A stretch of 39,653 bases of DNA, taken from positions 1 to 39,653 of IMG/VR virus record IMGVR_UViG_3300020411_000846, one strand, 5' to 3'. The DNA comes from a virus. Positions 13,521-22,391 of the stretch are shown here, one piece after another; position 1 is the first letter of the stretch, and each line of letters opens with the position of its first letter. The position numbers and the translations under genes were made by a program. The notes beneath the pieces were generated by a model, which did no database searches, had not been told where the DNA came from, and was given only the letters and a program-made list of their open reading frames with translations.

Positions 13521-13739
13521 CTATTTTGTTGGCAAAGGGTATGGAGTAGTAGTTTTTGGCATAGTGTTTTCCAAAACATTTGGCAATAATCCTTGTACAT
13601 TACCTAATACTTCATTCATAACCCTAGTTTTAAACTGTTCTGATGTTACATACCTGTAACCGAAATACGCCGTTCCACTCATGAAAGCTACCATTATGAA
13701 AGAAACGATACTTAAAGCGTTTGCTATTTTTTGAAACAT
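13521..13739 (-). CDS. Cyanophage-type small membrane protein, 72 aa
   Basis: I start at ATG 13739 ('MFQKIANALSIVSFIMVAFM...'); the longer frame up to 13838 is antisense to a different small gene. There is one N-terminal transmembrane helix (about 6-28), then 'YVTSEQFKTRVMNEVLGNVQ' and a Pro/Thr tail. The pattern matches small proteins that I recall beside the 216-aa type in marine cyanophages. Its start codon shares the sequence CATG with the divergent gene at 13738. Confidence 0.7.
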   Translation of the reverse strand: MFQKIANALSIVSFIMVAFMSGTAYFGYRYVTSEQFKTRVMNEVLGNVQGLLPNVLENTMPKTTTPYPLPTK

Positions 13740-13866
13740 GATTAAAGATGCTTTTTTAAAGGCTCTAGTGCCTGTGACTATTATAACTTTTTGCGGAATC
13801 TGTGCATTAGCACCATTGTATTTGACCCTTGGGGTCATGACAAGGCAAATGGAAAAGGTTAATTAG
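13738..13866 (+). CDS. Single-helix membrane protein, 42 aa
   Basis: A 42-codon frame on the plus strand fills the gap between two leftward genes. It encodes one hydrophobic helix ('ALVPVTIITFCGICALAPLY', about 9-28) with a basic tail ('MTRQMEKVN'). Its ATG and the ATG of the leftward 72-aa gene are the two readings of one CATG. The stop overlaps the stop of the convergent 64-aa gene. It may act with the neighbouring small membrane proteins. Confidence 0.6.
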   Translation: MIKDAFLKALVPVTIITFCGICALAPLYLTLGVMTRQMEKVN

Positions 13867-14057
13867 TCAGCGGCTTCAGGGGTATTTCCCTCTGCTACCC
13901 ACGCAAGATACTTTTGATAGTCTGTGTTATCAGGGTCAAATGGAATAACTTTAAGATTAAAAGGCATAGTAGCTGAATCTTGTGTTTTTACTTGATCTAC
14001 CTGCCCTGTAAAAATGTTTTTTCCTAATTTATAAATTGGATTTGTTGGGTATGCCAT
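13863..14057 (-). CDS. Small fibre-associated protein, 64 aa
   Basis: The C-terminal part 'DNTDYQKYLAWVAEGNTPE' matches the ending of tail fibre assembly proteins and other small proteins encoded after phage fibres. It lies 3 bases after the 390-aa fibre gene, so it may help that fibre fold or attach. It is the last gene of the long leftward structural block. Confidence 0.6.
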   Translation of the reverse strand: MAYPTNPIYKLGKNIFTGQVDQVKTQDSATMPFNLKVIPFDPDNTDYQKYLAWVAEGNTPEAAD

Positions 14058-14060
14058 AGT

Positions 14061-15233
14061 TTAAAGCTCCGCATCAAAGGCTAATTTAGCCGCTGTATTA
14101 TTTAAGATAACGGCTCCCGCTTGCCCTGCTGTTCCGCTTCCTGAGTCACTATTATTAAATCCTCCACCGTATTTATTCATTCCATTTATTGAATTGAAAG
14201 CATTAATATCAACATAACTACTATTTCTATAAAATCTATAATAATTAGTTCCTGATGTATTATCAAGAGTCGGTGTTGTTCTCATTTCTTCTTCAAAGTT
14301 TACTTGTACAACAACACTATTCACATCGTAGTTATATGCTACAGCACCCATGTAACAAGCACCACCACTAGCATCTTGAAGTACTCTATAATATCTTTTA
14401 CACCTTCTTAATTCATCTGCATGGCTTAAAAATTCAAAGTCGGTGGCATGATCCCCAACTTCTAATTGAACTCCTGTAATTTCAAATGTTGCATCATTTG
14501 TTGTAAACCAAGAAGTTGCATCATCAGGTACTCTTGCAGTACCACTATAAGATTGCCAAGTATTAAGAGTAACTCCTGAAGCAGTATAATTTGTTCCTAT
14601 GTATGGCCAAATCAATATTTCTATACCTACACCATTATCATTATTAATAGTAATATTTGAATTTCCGGGAATTGTTTTAGTAACTTTTGTCCAAGTATCA
14701 GCAGTTAAAACCCCTGTTTCCATTGGGTATAAATAAGCTGATCCATCTGGTGTCTTAAAATAAAAATAATATGTTTTTGAAACGCTTGCTTTTACCCAAA
14801 AAGAGAAAGTAATATTGCTTGAACTAGAGGTATAGTTCCAACCAGAGTTAGCTATATTTTGTGCTTCTTGTGGAGTATAGATAGCTACATAACTCCCTGC
14901 CTGTGCGCCACTTGTTTGGTTTCCATTAGTTATTTTTAATGCTTTGCGAAACCCTAAAGAATAAGGTGTTGTGCCACTCGCAACATCTACTTGTGCATAA
15001 GTAGGAGATTCATCATTACTTGAGGCACTTGTATGAAATCTATCTAATAAATACGCATCAGAAGTTGATGACGTACCGCGTTGACTTATGGTCATTGCTC
15101 CATTAATCGTGAGCCGTCTATTACTTAGGTTATTGGTAATATTGGCAGTACACGACCCATCGGTATTGTTGACAGTAATAGCGGCAGTACTAGCTCCTAC
15201 ACCTTTAATTGAATTGACTTTAATTTCGCTCAT
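14061..15233 (-). CDS. Tail fibre / receptor-binding protein, 390 aa
   Basis: The N-terminus ('MSEIKVNSIKGVGASTAAIT') is the attachment-type segment seen in marine phage fibres. Then come 'NGAMTISQRGTSS' (about 45-57), a jelly-roll-like beta region with 'TFSFWVKASVSKTYYF' (probably carbohydrate-binding), 'FEITGVQLEVGDHATDFEF' (about 251-269) and 'RRCKRYYRVL'. It probably binds the host surface at the tail tip. It is the most distal of four fibre-like genes in the array and the one most likely to set host range. Confidence 0.8.
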   Translation of the reverse strand: MSEIKVNSIKGVGASTAAITVNNTDGSCTANITNNLSNRRLTINGAMTISQRGTSSTSDAYLLDRFHTSASSNDESPTYAQVDVASGTTPYSLGFRKALKITNGNQTSGAQAGSYVAIYTPQEAQNIANSGWNYTSSSSNITFSFWVKASVSKTYYFYFKTPDGSAYLYPMETGVLTADTWTKVTKTIPGNSNITINNDNGVGIEILIWPYIGTNYTASGVTLNTWQSYSGTARVPDDATSWFTTNDATFEITGVQLEVGDHATDFEFLSHADELRRCKRYYRVLQDASGGACYMGAVAYNYDVNSVVVQVNFEEEMRTTPTLDNTSGTNYYRFYRNSSYVDINAFNSINGMNKYGGGFNNSDSGSGTAGQAGAVILNNTAAKLAFDAEL

Positions 15234-15553
15234 GGCTTAGGGTTCGAGTCTTTTACTTTTTTTATGTGGGTAGCCCACGTTCCAGTTGTATCTAGTTTAC
15301 CTGCAAGCATATCTGCATACAACATATCAAGTTGATCTCCATAAGAAGCGTAAATAATTTCTCCGTTTGTTGTTCTATCGGTTTTGTACTTATTTTGTGC
15401 CGCCTCTGTGTTTAATTCTGTTCGTGCAGTATCTATTTTGCTTTGTTCAAGAGTTATAGACTTTCCATCTTTATCAAATGCACCTGTTCCATCATCAATA
15501 ACAACAGACTCCGGGTAGGCTTTGCGTATTGCTTCGTGATCTAAACTAGGCAT
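15230..15553 (-). CDS. Fibre-associated small protein, copy A, 107 aa
   Basis: This is clearly paralogous to the 98-aa protein at 16134-16430. Shared blocks are 'LDHEAI', 'GAFDKDGKS', 'TLEQSKID' and the C-terminal 'NPKP'; similarity is also evident in the DNA ('ctttgttcaagagtta'). These small proteins follow fibre-like genes and resemble tail-fibre assembly or XkdW-type proteins. It overlaps the next fibre gene by 4 bases. Confidence 0.65.
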   Translation of the reverse strand: MPSLDHEAIRKAYPESVVIDDGTGAFDKDGKSITLEQSKIDTARTELNTEAAQNKYKTDRTTNGEIIYASYGDQLDMLYADMLAGKLDTTGTWATHIKKVKDSNPKP

Positions 15554-16131
15554 TATGCACCCACCTCCATAAGAGTTAAATAACTGGCTGTAGTAAAATC
15601 ATCACTAACTGAATATCTGTTGATAATCATAGCGTTTCCATGCGTACTTATTTGTACTTTATAAGTTGTAGCACTTGTGGTATTTGGACTATCTAAAAAA
15701 TTAATGACGTTGCTATCTAAATATTGTGCGGTTGTGTATCTATGTATCATAGCGGGTCTTGTGCCAGATGAAGGAGAACCAATTTCTGTGCTACCTCTAA
15801 AAAGTTTCAGACTAAAAGCACCATTATTACCTCCAACAGTTAAAGCAACCATAACCAAAATTTTACTACTTGTTGAAGAAGGGGTGATGGCTAAAGAAAA
15901 ATTAGGAATATCACTATAATCATTATTACCGCTACTTTGAACTGAGGTAATATCTGTTTTTCCTATTTGTTTAACTTGAAGAATTTTTCCTAAAGACGCT
16001 GTACTTGTTAAAAGTGTTGCATCTGCTGAATCTGGTAATGTAAAAACTCTGTTATTACTAGATGATGAAGGTGCTTGTAAGCTGAAAGACCCACCCCCGG
16101 AAGCTGAATTTAGTTTAATCTTTGCTGTCAT
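15553..16131 (-). CDS. Fibre-like protein, 192 aa
   Basis: After an attachment-like N-terminus ('MTAKIKLNSASGGGSFSLQA') the protein has 'GKILQVKQIGKTDITS' and a Ser/Thr-rich beta region with 'SLAITPSSTSSKILVMVAL', ending 'SYLTLMEVGA'. The same plan is found in the 221-aa neighbour (ending 'TLTVMEVAA'), so these are diverged copies. It is probably a trimeric fibre or receptor-binding head. Confidence 0.7.
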   Translation of the reverse strand: MTAKIKLNSASGGGSFSLQAPSSSSNNRVFTLPDSADATLLTSTASLGKILQVKQIGKTDITSVQSSGNNDYSDIPNFSLAITPSSTSSKILVMVALTVGGNNGAFSLKLFRGSTEIGSPSSGTRPAMIHRYTTAQYLDSNVINFLDSPNTTSATTYKVQISTHGNAMIINRYSVSDDFTTASYLTLMEVGA

Positions 16132-16133
16132 AA

Positions 16134-16430
16134 TTAACTAGGTTTAGGGTTGTCAGTTTTTACCTTTTCACAGGCGGCGTAATATGCCTCTAGTTTAGTC
16201 GAATCTCCTTTGCTATTCCAGTACATTGCATCTGCAAAATCTTCCAAAGGTGGATACAATAATGTTCTTTCAATTCTATAATTTAATTTATTCAACTCAA
16301 CTCTTGCCGCATCTATTTTACTTTGTTCAAGAGTTACTGATTTACCATCTTTGTCGAACGCACCGCGGTCATCATCAATAGAAACAACTGTTGAATGACT
16401 TTTGTAAATAGCTTCGTGATCTAAAGACAT
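16134..16430 (-). CDS. Fibre-associated small protein, copy B, 98 aa
   Basis: The start is ATG 16430 ('MSLDHEAIYKSH...'), overlapping the stop of the upstream fibre gene (TAATG). A longer frame would read through that gene. It is the paralogue of the 107-aa protein at 15230-15553, sharing the central 'GAFDKDGKSVTLEQSKIDAA' block and the 'NPKP' ending. The middle third differs, so each copy may be matched to its own fibre. Confidence 0.65.
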   Translation of the reverse strand: MSLDHEAIYKSHSTVVSIDDDRGAFDKDGKSVTLEQSKIDAARVELNKLNYRIERTLLYPPLEDFADAMYWNSKGDSTKLEAYYAACEKVKTDNPKPS

Positions 16431-17095
16431 TATGCCGCCACCTCCATTACTGTTAGGGTTGAACAATGATAATTTGCTTCACCAGTAGTATTGCTATGAG
16501 CATTGCCTGCTCTGTTCAAATAAATATTTACTCCATAAGGAGATATAAATTGTAATTTATAAGTTACTGCTGTACTACCATCAGCACCATGGGTATCTAA
16601 AAAACCAAAATCCATGTTACCACCCATCAAATAAGTGGCATGAGTATTTAAAAATCCACCTCTAGAGTTATAGTAATTATTAGCATTATACTGATCACCG
16701 TTACCTATAGCTGTACTATCTCTTAGAAGTTGAATCCCTGCACTATAACCGGCGGCTACACCAACAATTACGTGATAAGTTACATAACATTTAGTGCCAG
16801 ATTCCGGTGTTAAGGTAACTGACATACCAGATATATCGGTATAAGATGTGCTAGTCGTGCTAGTTGTACTAGTTTTTGTCACTGACTTAAGCTGTTTCAT
16901 AGCACCGCCAACGCCAGTCCCAGTTACTCCGCTATTTGTAATCGACAACCTTTCAACACCGCCAGTTGAAAACTTAATGGTGTCAGCAGAAGGAAACGTT
17001 ATACCAGTATTACTATCCGTTCCAGTTAAAGCAGGGGCAGATACCGTTCCATCAACCCCAGAAATACCAGTAGTTCCGTTAATGTTCAATGCCAT
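16430..17095 (-). CDS. Fibre-like protein, 221 aa
   Basis: The N-terminus ('MALNINGTTGISGVDGTV') is followed by 'GGVERLSITNSGVTGTGVGG', a segment common in fibre shafts. A beta-rich head has 'YTDISGMSVTLTPESGTKCY' and ends 'STLTVMEVAA'. It shares this plan with the 192-aa gene and is followed by its own small partner gene. It is probably a receptor-binding subunit. Confidence 0.7.
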   Translation of the reverse strand: MALNINGTTGISGVDGTVSAPALTGTDSNTGITFPSADTIKFSTGGVERLSITNSGVTGTGVGGAMKQLKSVTKTSTTSTTSTSYTDISGMSVTLTPESGTKCYVTYHVIVGVAAGYSAGIQLLRDSTAIGNGDQYNANNYYNSRGGFLNTHATYLMGGNMDFGFLDTHGADGSTAVTYKLQFISPYGVNIYLNRAGNAHSNTTGEANYHCSTLTVMEVAA

Positions 17096-17097
17096 AA

Positions 17098-17682
17098 TTA
17101 CAAGATAACAAGTATTGCGCCACTTGGCACGGTCACGGTAACACCGCTGTTGATTGTTGGACTTACTGTATGAGCGTGTTTGTTGGCTGTCAAGGTATAA
17201 TCTGTAGTAACAGTTTGGTCGCTCTCAAAAAAGCACTCATCACTCCCGCCCCCGGTTGCTCCGGCTCCGCCACCAACGGCGGCGAAAGCAGAACCATTAT
17301 AAATTTCTGCTGAGCCTAAAGTACTGTTAAATCTAAGCTCTCCTGTAGCAGGGGAACCCGGTCTTTGTGCTGTAGTTCCAACAGGTATTTTTAAGGCTGT
17401 TGTGTAGTTATGAACAACGGCACCTGTAAATGTTGCGCCGGCTAAAGGTGCTAGTCCAAAGTTTGTTGTACCTACCGGGCCTACAGTTACGTAACCATTA
17501 TTACTTGCATTTCTAATTTTTAAATTTCCATCTGATGTATCTACGTGCCATTGGTAGGCGAAATTTGTTGTTAATGCACCAGAATTACTATTGTTAGAGG
17601 CAATCGCTTGCAGAACATTATTTATGTCGGCTCTCACCGCAGAGCCAGTTCCGTTATCAATTACAAAATCATGTTGGGCCAT
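17098..17682 (-). CDS. Tail fibre / baseplate-distal protein, 194 aa
   Basis: The first 30 residues ('MAQHDFVIDNGTGSAVRADI...') are a conserved marine-phage fibre N-terminus that probably attaches to the tail tip. Then come 'GTTAQRPGSPATGELRFNST' (a fibre repeat), a Gly-rich hinge (about 140-150) and a C-terminal 'FESDQTVTTDYTLTANKHAH' block with 'VTVPSGAILVIL'. It lies directly after the J-like gene, so it may be the connector fibre on which the others are mounted. Confidence 0.75.
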   Translation of the reverse strand: MAQHDFVIDNGTGSAVRADINNVLQAIASNNSNSGALTTNFAYQWHVDTSDGNLKIRNASNNGYVTVGPVGTTNFGLAPLAGATFTGAVVHNYTTALKIPVGTTAQRPGSPATGELRFNSTLGSAEIYNGSAFAAVGGGAGATGGGSDECFFESDQTVTTDYTLTANKHAHTVSPTINSGVTVTVPSGAILVIL

Positions 17683-17687
17683 GGCGT

Positions 17688-20600
17688 TTAGGTTCCTTTA
17701 CCAAATCCTACCGCTTGATAGTTGAAATTTCTATCTATACTAGCATTTGATGAATTTTTAAAGTGTACTGTAAAGCCTGTAGAGCTAATATTTGACAAAA
17801 CGAAATAATCTCCGGAAGCCATATTGCTTGCAGTTATTCCAACGCTTGGCAGACTACTATTATTTCCACCAAGAACCGAAGTACCTGTAAAAAATGGTGA
17901 GTCAAAAGTTACATTTTTTGCCCCGGCACCAGATGCTATCTCTGTATTGCTCTGTTCTGTTCTTCTTTGGAAAGATGCTGTATAACCTAACTGGGTTACT
18001 TTGATGTCTTGTGCGGGGTCATTTGAGTTCAAAACAGCGCGGAACTGGAAGCCTCTACCCTTAAATGTACCGTTGGCAAACTTTCTAAAATCTGTATAAG
18101 TTGGCGAACCCGAACTAGGATTATCGGAAGTGGTTCGTACAAATAGTTCTGCATTAACGTCTACGGCCTCTGTGCCATCGAAGTTTGTCCATGTATCAAG
18201 ATTTGCTGTTCTGGAATCGAAAAGGTCTGAGGGGTAGAAACCTTCAGTTAAAAAATGTCGTTTAAGATCAAGGCTAAATACAGCCCCAAGATCAAGTGTA
18301 TCTTTGAAATCATAAGTACCAGTTGGGACTATGCCACCGAAATCATCTAAAGAACCTACAAGGTCAAAGTTAGTAATCTGGTCAAAACTACCGCCCCCAA
18401 CTAGGTTTAAACTATTCGTAGTCGCGTCAAAGGCTACGTTGTTTAACGTACCTTGGTATTTAGGATTGTCTAAATCTTCTCTACGAGTCTGGCTTACTAA
18501 AACACCCTGAGTATCGGGTAGATCAACAATTACAGATGTTTCCCCTGTGCTAAAACGTCCCCCATCATCTTGAAATTTTAATATGTATTCTCCCTCAATT
18601 AATGGTACTACTGCTGAAGTTGTGTTGCCTGCTAATCCGGGTATCAAATCAACCGCATTTGTAAAAGTACCGTCACCATTGGTTAGTGTACTGTGACGTA
18701 CATAAACACGCCCGCCATGAATTACATCAATGTCTGTTGATAAATCCCAGTTTAATCGAATGTTTTTTGAATCTACTGGCTCGAAAGTTAAATTTTGCAC
18801 GTTGCCCGGTACAGCAGTTTTGCCAACAGCATTGAAAGTCGCATCGGTTGAGGTAGGACTAATTTCTAGCGCGGCATTGTAACTAAATACTTGTATTTCG
18901 TATGTACCCGCTTCAGTATTGAATATTTCATAATCAGGTCTTGAAACTGTCTGACTTGTATAGTTCCCATTATTGAAACGATAATTTACTTGATATTGAG
19001 TAACGCCAACTATCGGTTGCCAACTTATAATTAATTTTGCTACCGCCTGATTATTTATTTCTACAATTTTTTCAGCCACAGTAAGTGCATTAGGTGGGTC
19101 TGAGGGCAAGTTAAGAACAGAAACGGTACGATCTGGTAAGGTTATATTTTCTTCAATAAAGTCATATTTTTCATCAACATAAGAAAGTGCTGTGATTGTA
19201 TAGCTTATTCCGTCATTTTCCTGCACATCTACAACTCTAAATTTTTGTGCTAATACAGCTGTATTTTGAATTAACCAAACTGTATTTACGTTTGGGGTAG
19301 TTGTTAATGCGCTTTCTAAAGTAACAACAGCACCAGAAATACTGGTTACATTTTTGGTTTCAACTGTTCCATCAGGCATAATTATGCTCATTGTGGGACT
19401 ATTTGTTGTTGGTAAATCTGTAGCTGAAGTATCGTCTACAGTTATTTGGGTTGTAGTAGCGGCGTTAACCCTGCCTGATCTCCTCACCCCTGCTCTAACT
19501 GGGTCATTAATTTCTATTACGCTACCGGGTCGAACGATAATTCCAGAATCTATAGAGGTATTAAAGTTCACCACCTCACTCTCATTGTTTTCGCTGAAAA
19601 GTATTGCCCGCCCGAATCTGTTCGCCTGACCACGAGAAGTACAGGCAAATGCTCTAACTTGTTTAACAACTGTACCTATTTTGTTAATCAATGCGCTATC
19701 TTCCACTACTTCGTAATCAATATCCTGTGAATCCATGTTGTAATAGGCCACAGAAACTACACTATGTCTTGTTTTTAAACTACTGCCAGAATACTTAAAA
19801 CCTTCTTCGTCTACATTTGCCAAACTGAAAAGGTAACTTGCATCGGTTGGTTTATCTTGGGTAATTGTAATTGTCCCCGCAGACCAAATAGGCATACACC
19901 GCATAACACCGGCTAATTCATTGATGAGATCAAAAGCCTCGTTAGAGTTCTGAATATTTACATTGCAAGAAAATCTTGCTTCTTGTCCTCCCCTACCGTC
20001 ATTAACTAAAGTATTTGCAAACTTTGAAGCCTCTACGAAAGAAAATAAATCTAAATTACCGTCAACGATATGATCGCCAAAGCCATAACGTGTATTAGTG
20101 ATAAGGTCGAGTAAAATTAAGGCCGGGCAACTTGTCCATTGAGACGCGCCCATAGTGCCATTAAAAACGTAGTTGTCAGGATAAACAACCCTACCAGTAG
20201 CAAGGTCGATTGTCGGCGTGCCAGAGCCTCCTGCGCCCGCCCCCGGTATTCTTACTTTGATTCCTCTAAGCCTAAATTTTCGTCTTGGTACTGAACTGAA
20301 TTGTTGTGAATCCAATCTTAAAGAAAGATATGCAGAGTTAGCATAAACCTGTTTGTCGTCTATGATTTCAGCAAAGCTAGTCCATTGGAAAGCGTTAATT
20401 AAACTTGAACTTGTTGAGTCTGCTGTAACGCGAACAACTCTAATATCAACAGGAAAACTACCAGTTAAATTAATTCTGTATTCTTTTTGGTAAGCGTCTG
20501 CGGTGCGTCCGGTGATGGTATCTGAAATAATATCTGAAAATCCACCGCTGTTATATTGAACTTGAATTTTTAGATCAACGGTAGAACCAAGCAAATCACC

Positions 20601-21083
20601 TTTGTCTGTTGCCTCTTGAATCTGAGGAAAAGTTATAACAATTTTTGCCGCATCTACGTCACTATTCGTTAATGTTCTGGTAACAGGACTAGCGGCAGTA
20701 ACATTTACCCCAACAGCAGTTAGCGATTCGCTAGATTCAATCCCACTCATTGCAGTTTGATTAGAAGTTCCAAAACGTGCATCGAAACCTACATCTTGAA
20801 AATTGAAATCAGTTGTAGCGGGATTAGCTGAGTTTGCAGTTGATTTTAATATTGGGGTATCGTTTAAAAAAATATCTTTTTTGAAAGCATTATTGTAAGC
20901 GGCGGTTCCTTTTGTAAGACCTTCTTTAGAAGCACTAGCCGAACCCTCTATTTCTCCCTCAGAAACCAGATCAAGCAGTGTCGCAAACTGCTTGCTGTGC
21001 AATGTATCTGGTGTTCTTGTTGGCTGTGGTGGAATTGGCGGCGATGGTGGCCCCCCTGAGCCTCTAATAATTTTTTTTGTCAT
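17688..21083 (-). CDS. J: Tail tip host-specificity protein J-like, 1131 aa
   Basis: Lambda gpJ (1132 aa) forms the tail tip and central fibre. This protein has nearly the same length and begins with the typical 'DTLHSKQFATLLDLVSEGEI' block (about 27-46). A tail-hub domain follows with 'KRHSV'-like and 'CMPIWSAGTITITQDKPTDA' features, then fibronectin-like beta domains (about 670-870; 'KLIISWQPIVGVTQYQVNYR'). The last 250 residues are divergent. It sits after I, K and L as in lambda. It probably contacts the receptor together with the fibres that follow. Confidence 0.9.
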   Translation of the reverse strand: MTKKIIRGSGGPPSPPIPPQPTRTPDTLHSKQFATLLDLVSEGEIEGSASASKEGLTKGTAAYNNAFKKDIFLNDTPILKSTANSANPATTDFNFQDVGFDARFGTSNQTAMSGIESSESLTAVGVNVTAASPVTRTLTNSDVDAAKIVITFPQIQEATDKGDLLGSTVDLKIQVQYNSGGFSDIISDTITGRTADAYQKEYRINLTGSFPVDIRVVRVTADSTSSSLINAFQWTSFAEIIDDKQVYANSAYLSLRLDSQQFSSVPRRKFRLRGIKVRIPGAGAGGSGTPTIDLATGRVVYPDNYVFNGTMGASQWTSCPALILLDLITNTRYGFGDHIVDGNLDLFSFVEASKFANTLVNDGRGGQEARFSCNVNIQNSNEAFDLINELAGVMRCMPIWSAGTITITQDKPTDASYLFSLANVDEEGFKYSGSSLKTRHSVVSVAYYNMDSQDIDYEVVEDSALINKIGTVVKQVRAFACTSRGQANRFGRAILFSENNESEVVNFNTSIDSGIIVRPGSVIEINDPVRAGVRRSGRVNAATTTQITVDDTSATDLPTTNSPTMSIIMPDGTVETKNVTSISGAVVTLESALTTTPNVNTVWLIQNTAVLAQKFRVVDVQENDGISYTITALSYVDEKYDFIEENITLPDRTVSVLNLPSDPPNALTVAEKIVEINNQAVAKLIISWQPIVGVTQYQVNYRFNNGNYTSQTVSRPDYEIFNTEAGTYEIQVFSYNAALEISPTSTDATFNAVGKTAVPGNVQNLTFEPVDSKNIRLNWDLSTDIDVIHGGRVYVRHSTLTNGDGTFTNAVDLIPGLAGNTTSAVVPLIEGEYILKFQDDGGRFSTGETSVIVDLPDTQGVLVSQTRREDLDNPKYQGTLNNVAFDATTNSLNLVGGGSFDQITNFDLVGSLDDFGGIVPTGTYDFKDTLDLGAVFSLDLKRHFLTEGFYPSDLFDSRTANLDTWTNFDGTEAVDVNAELFVRTTSDNPSSGSPTYTDFRKFANGTFKGRGFQFRAVLNSNDPAQDIKVTQLGYTASFQRRTEQSNTEIASGAGAKNVTFDSPFFTGTSVLGGNNSSLPSVGITASNMASGDYFVLSNISSTGFTVHFKNSSNASIDRNFNYQAVGFGKGT

Positions 21084-21700
21084 GCTGAGATTTGGTGCGT
21101 ATCAACACCCGCTGAAATTACGACAGACCCGGTGAAAATCTCCCCATATACCAAAGGCACAGGAGTACCTGCCCTGCTAGTATTTTGAGTCCCACTAAAA
21201 CCAAACGAGATTCTAGGGTCATTGGGCGATGAAAAGTCTGGCATTTTTGGTTTAGGAAATAACATATCTGAAACGCCGCCAAGAACCATTGCGGCACCTA
21301 CAGCACTTGTCAAAGTACCAATACCAGTTAATATCCCACCCTTAACAGCGGCGGCACCGCCAAGACCGTACGTACCAAACATACCCGCACCCGGAAAGAG
21401 AAATGAAGCACCTATTAACGCGGCACCTGTTAAAATCCTCCCAAAGTTACCACCCGCACCAGTCACAACCGGAACTATATGTACAGTTGCTTGTCCTATC
21501 GGATCCATTATTTGTGTTTCGTCTATTTGATCTTCATTAATTAAAACCTTATAACTTTGCTTGGCCATGTGTTTTTCTAGCTCAGGAAAATTAGTTATAA
21601 GAAACCTCATTGTTTGACCAACACTATTAACGTGCGCCTCTAGCTCCTCATACCCTAGAAAATCTTTTAAAGGCCCATAAAATTTAATTTTCTTTAACAT
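21080..21700 (-). CDS. I: Tail assembly protein I-like, 206 aa
   Basis: The N-terminal half is a ubiquitin-like beta-grasp region ('[20 protein letters not shown]', then '[14 protein letters not shown]'), as in lambda gpI. A Gly/Ala-rich membrane-like middle and '[20 protein letters not shown]' at the end complete the family pattern. It helps assemble the tail tip. It overlaps J by 4 bases and K by 17. Confidence 0.88.
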   Translation of the reverse strand: MLKKIKFYGPLKDFLGYEELEAHVNSVGQTMRFLITNFPELEKHMAKQSYKVLINEDQIDETQIMDPIGQATVHIVPVVTGAGGNFGRILTGAALIGASFLFPGAGMFGTYGLGGAAAVKGGILTGIGTLTSAVGAAMVLGGVSDMLFPKPKMPDFSSPNDPRISFGFSGTQNTSRAGTPVPLVYGEIFTGSVVISAGVDTHQISA

Positions 21701-22391
21701 AACGAAGCCTTTTACCTGTACATTTTAACAGCCATTCAGAATATGGCTCTCTTGAACTCAGCCTATCGGCCAAATGGTGTAAAACTTCTCCACCTAAAAA
21801 GATTGCAACATGATTTAATCCGGGGTGCAAGATGGACATAAACAACAAATCACCTTTCTCTAGTTTCTCGTCCGGCCTAAGTTCTCGAAAACCTGTGCGC
21901 CAAGCGCAACTTTCAAACATTGGATTTTCAAGAAACTCCTCTGGGGTAACAGGTCTTTCCCAGTCTCTAAGCTCAATATTTTTTTCTTCTTTATACCAAT
22001 CTCTCACAAGACTCCAACAATCAGTAACTCCCCAACACCAAGGACGACCAATCAAAGGTGCTTTATAACCAGTTGGCTCACAATATCCCCAAGTTTCTGT
22101 TTTGGGATTAACAATATGCCAAGGAATATTGCTATCTTCACAACTTATCTTATCGGCTTCGCTAGGCGTAGGGGGTGTACTTGGGTGTGAATGCACTATC
22201 GCAACGATTTCTCCGGCGTTGTCGGCCTTTACATAGTCAACAGGGTCTAAAATAAAACATTGGTGTTGCGTCATTGATAAATTTCCGCAAGGGAAATACG
22301 TTTTTTTGCCTTTTTTTATAACGATTAGCCCTACACTTTCTTTAGGGTCTTGCTCTTTTGCGTGTTCTAGTGCTTTAATTTTCCAATCCAT
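21684..22391 (-). CDS. K: Tail tip protein K-like: JAMM plus NlpC/P60 peptidase, 235 aa
   Basis: Lambda gpK-type proteins combine two peptidase domains. The first has the JAMM zinc site: Glu18, 'HSH' (67-69) and Asp80 in 'TPPTPSEAD'. The second is NlpC/P60: Cys125 in '[11 protein letters not shown]', His194 in 'NHVAIFLGG' and a further His at 205/206. The NlpC domain probably cuts peptidoglycan peptides during DNA entry. It is the only cell-wall hydrolase I recognise in the genome, so it may also matter for lysis. Confidence 0.9.
   Translation of the reverse strand: MDWKIKALEHAKEQDPKESVGLIVIKKGKKTYFPCGNLSMTQHQCFILDPVDYVKADNAGEIVAIVHSHPSTPPTPSEADKISCEDSNIPWHIVNPKTETWGYCEPTGYKAPLIGRPWCWGVTDCWSLVRDWYKEEKNIELRDWERPVTPEEFLENPMFESCAWRTGFRELRPDEKLEKGDLLFMSILHPGLNHVAIFLGGEVLHHLADRLSSREPYSEWLLKCTGKRLRYVKEN

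Noticed and set aside
13740-13838. N-terminal extension of the 72-aa membrane protein (105-codon reading)
   Set aside because: The extra residues do not look like a signal or domain and are antisense to the convincing 42-aa membrane protein. The ATG at 13739 is preferred.
19354-19629. Rightward 91-codon frame inside the J-like gene
   Set aside because: It is a hydrophobic antisense shadow of a well-supported tail-tip gene, with no ribosome-binding site.
21222-21530. Rightward Pro/Ala-rich 102-codon frame
   Set aside because: It is antisense to the Gly/Ala-rich part of the I-like gene, which automatically produces such Pro/Ala-rich composition.
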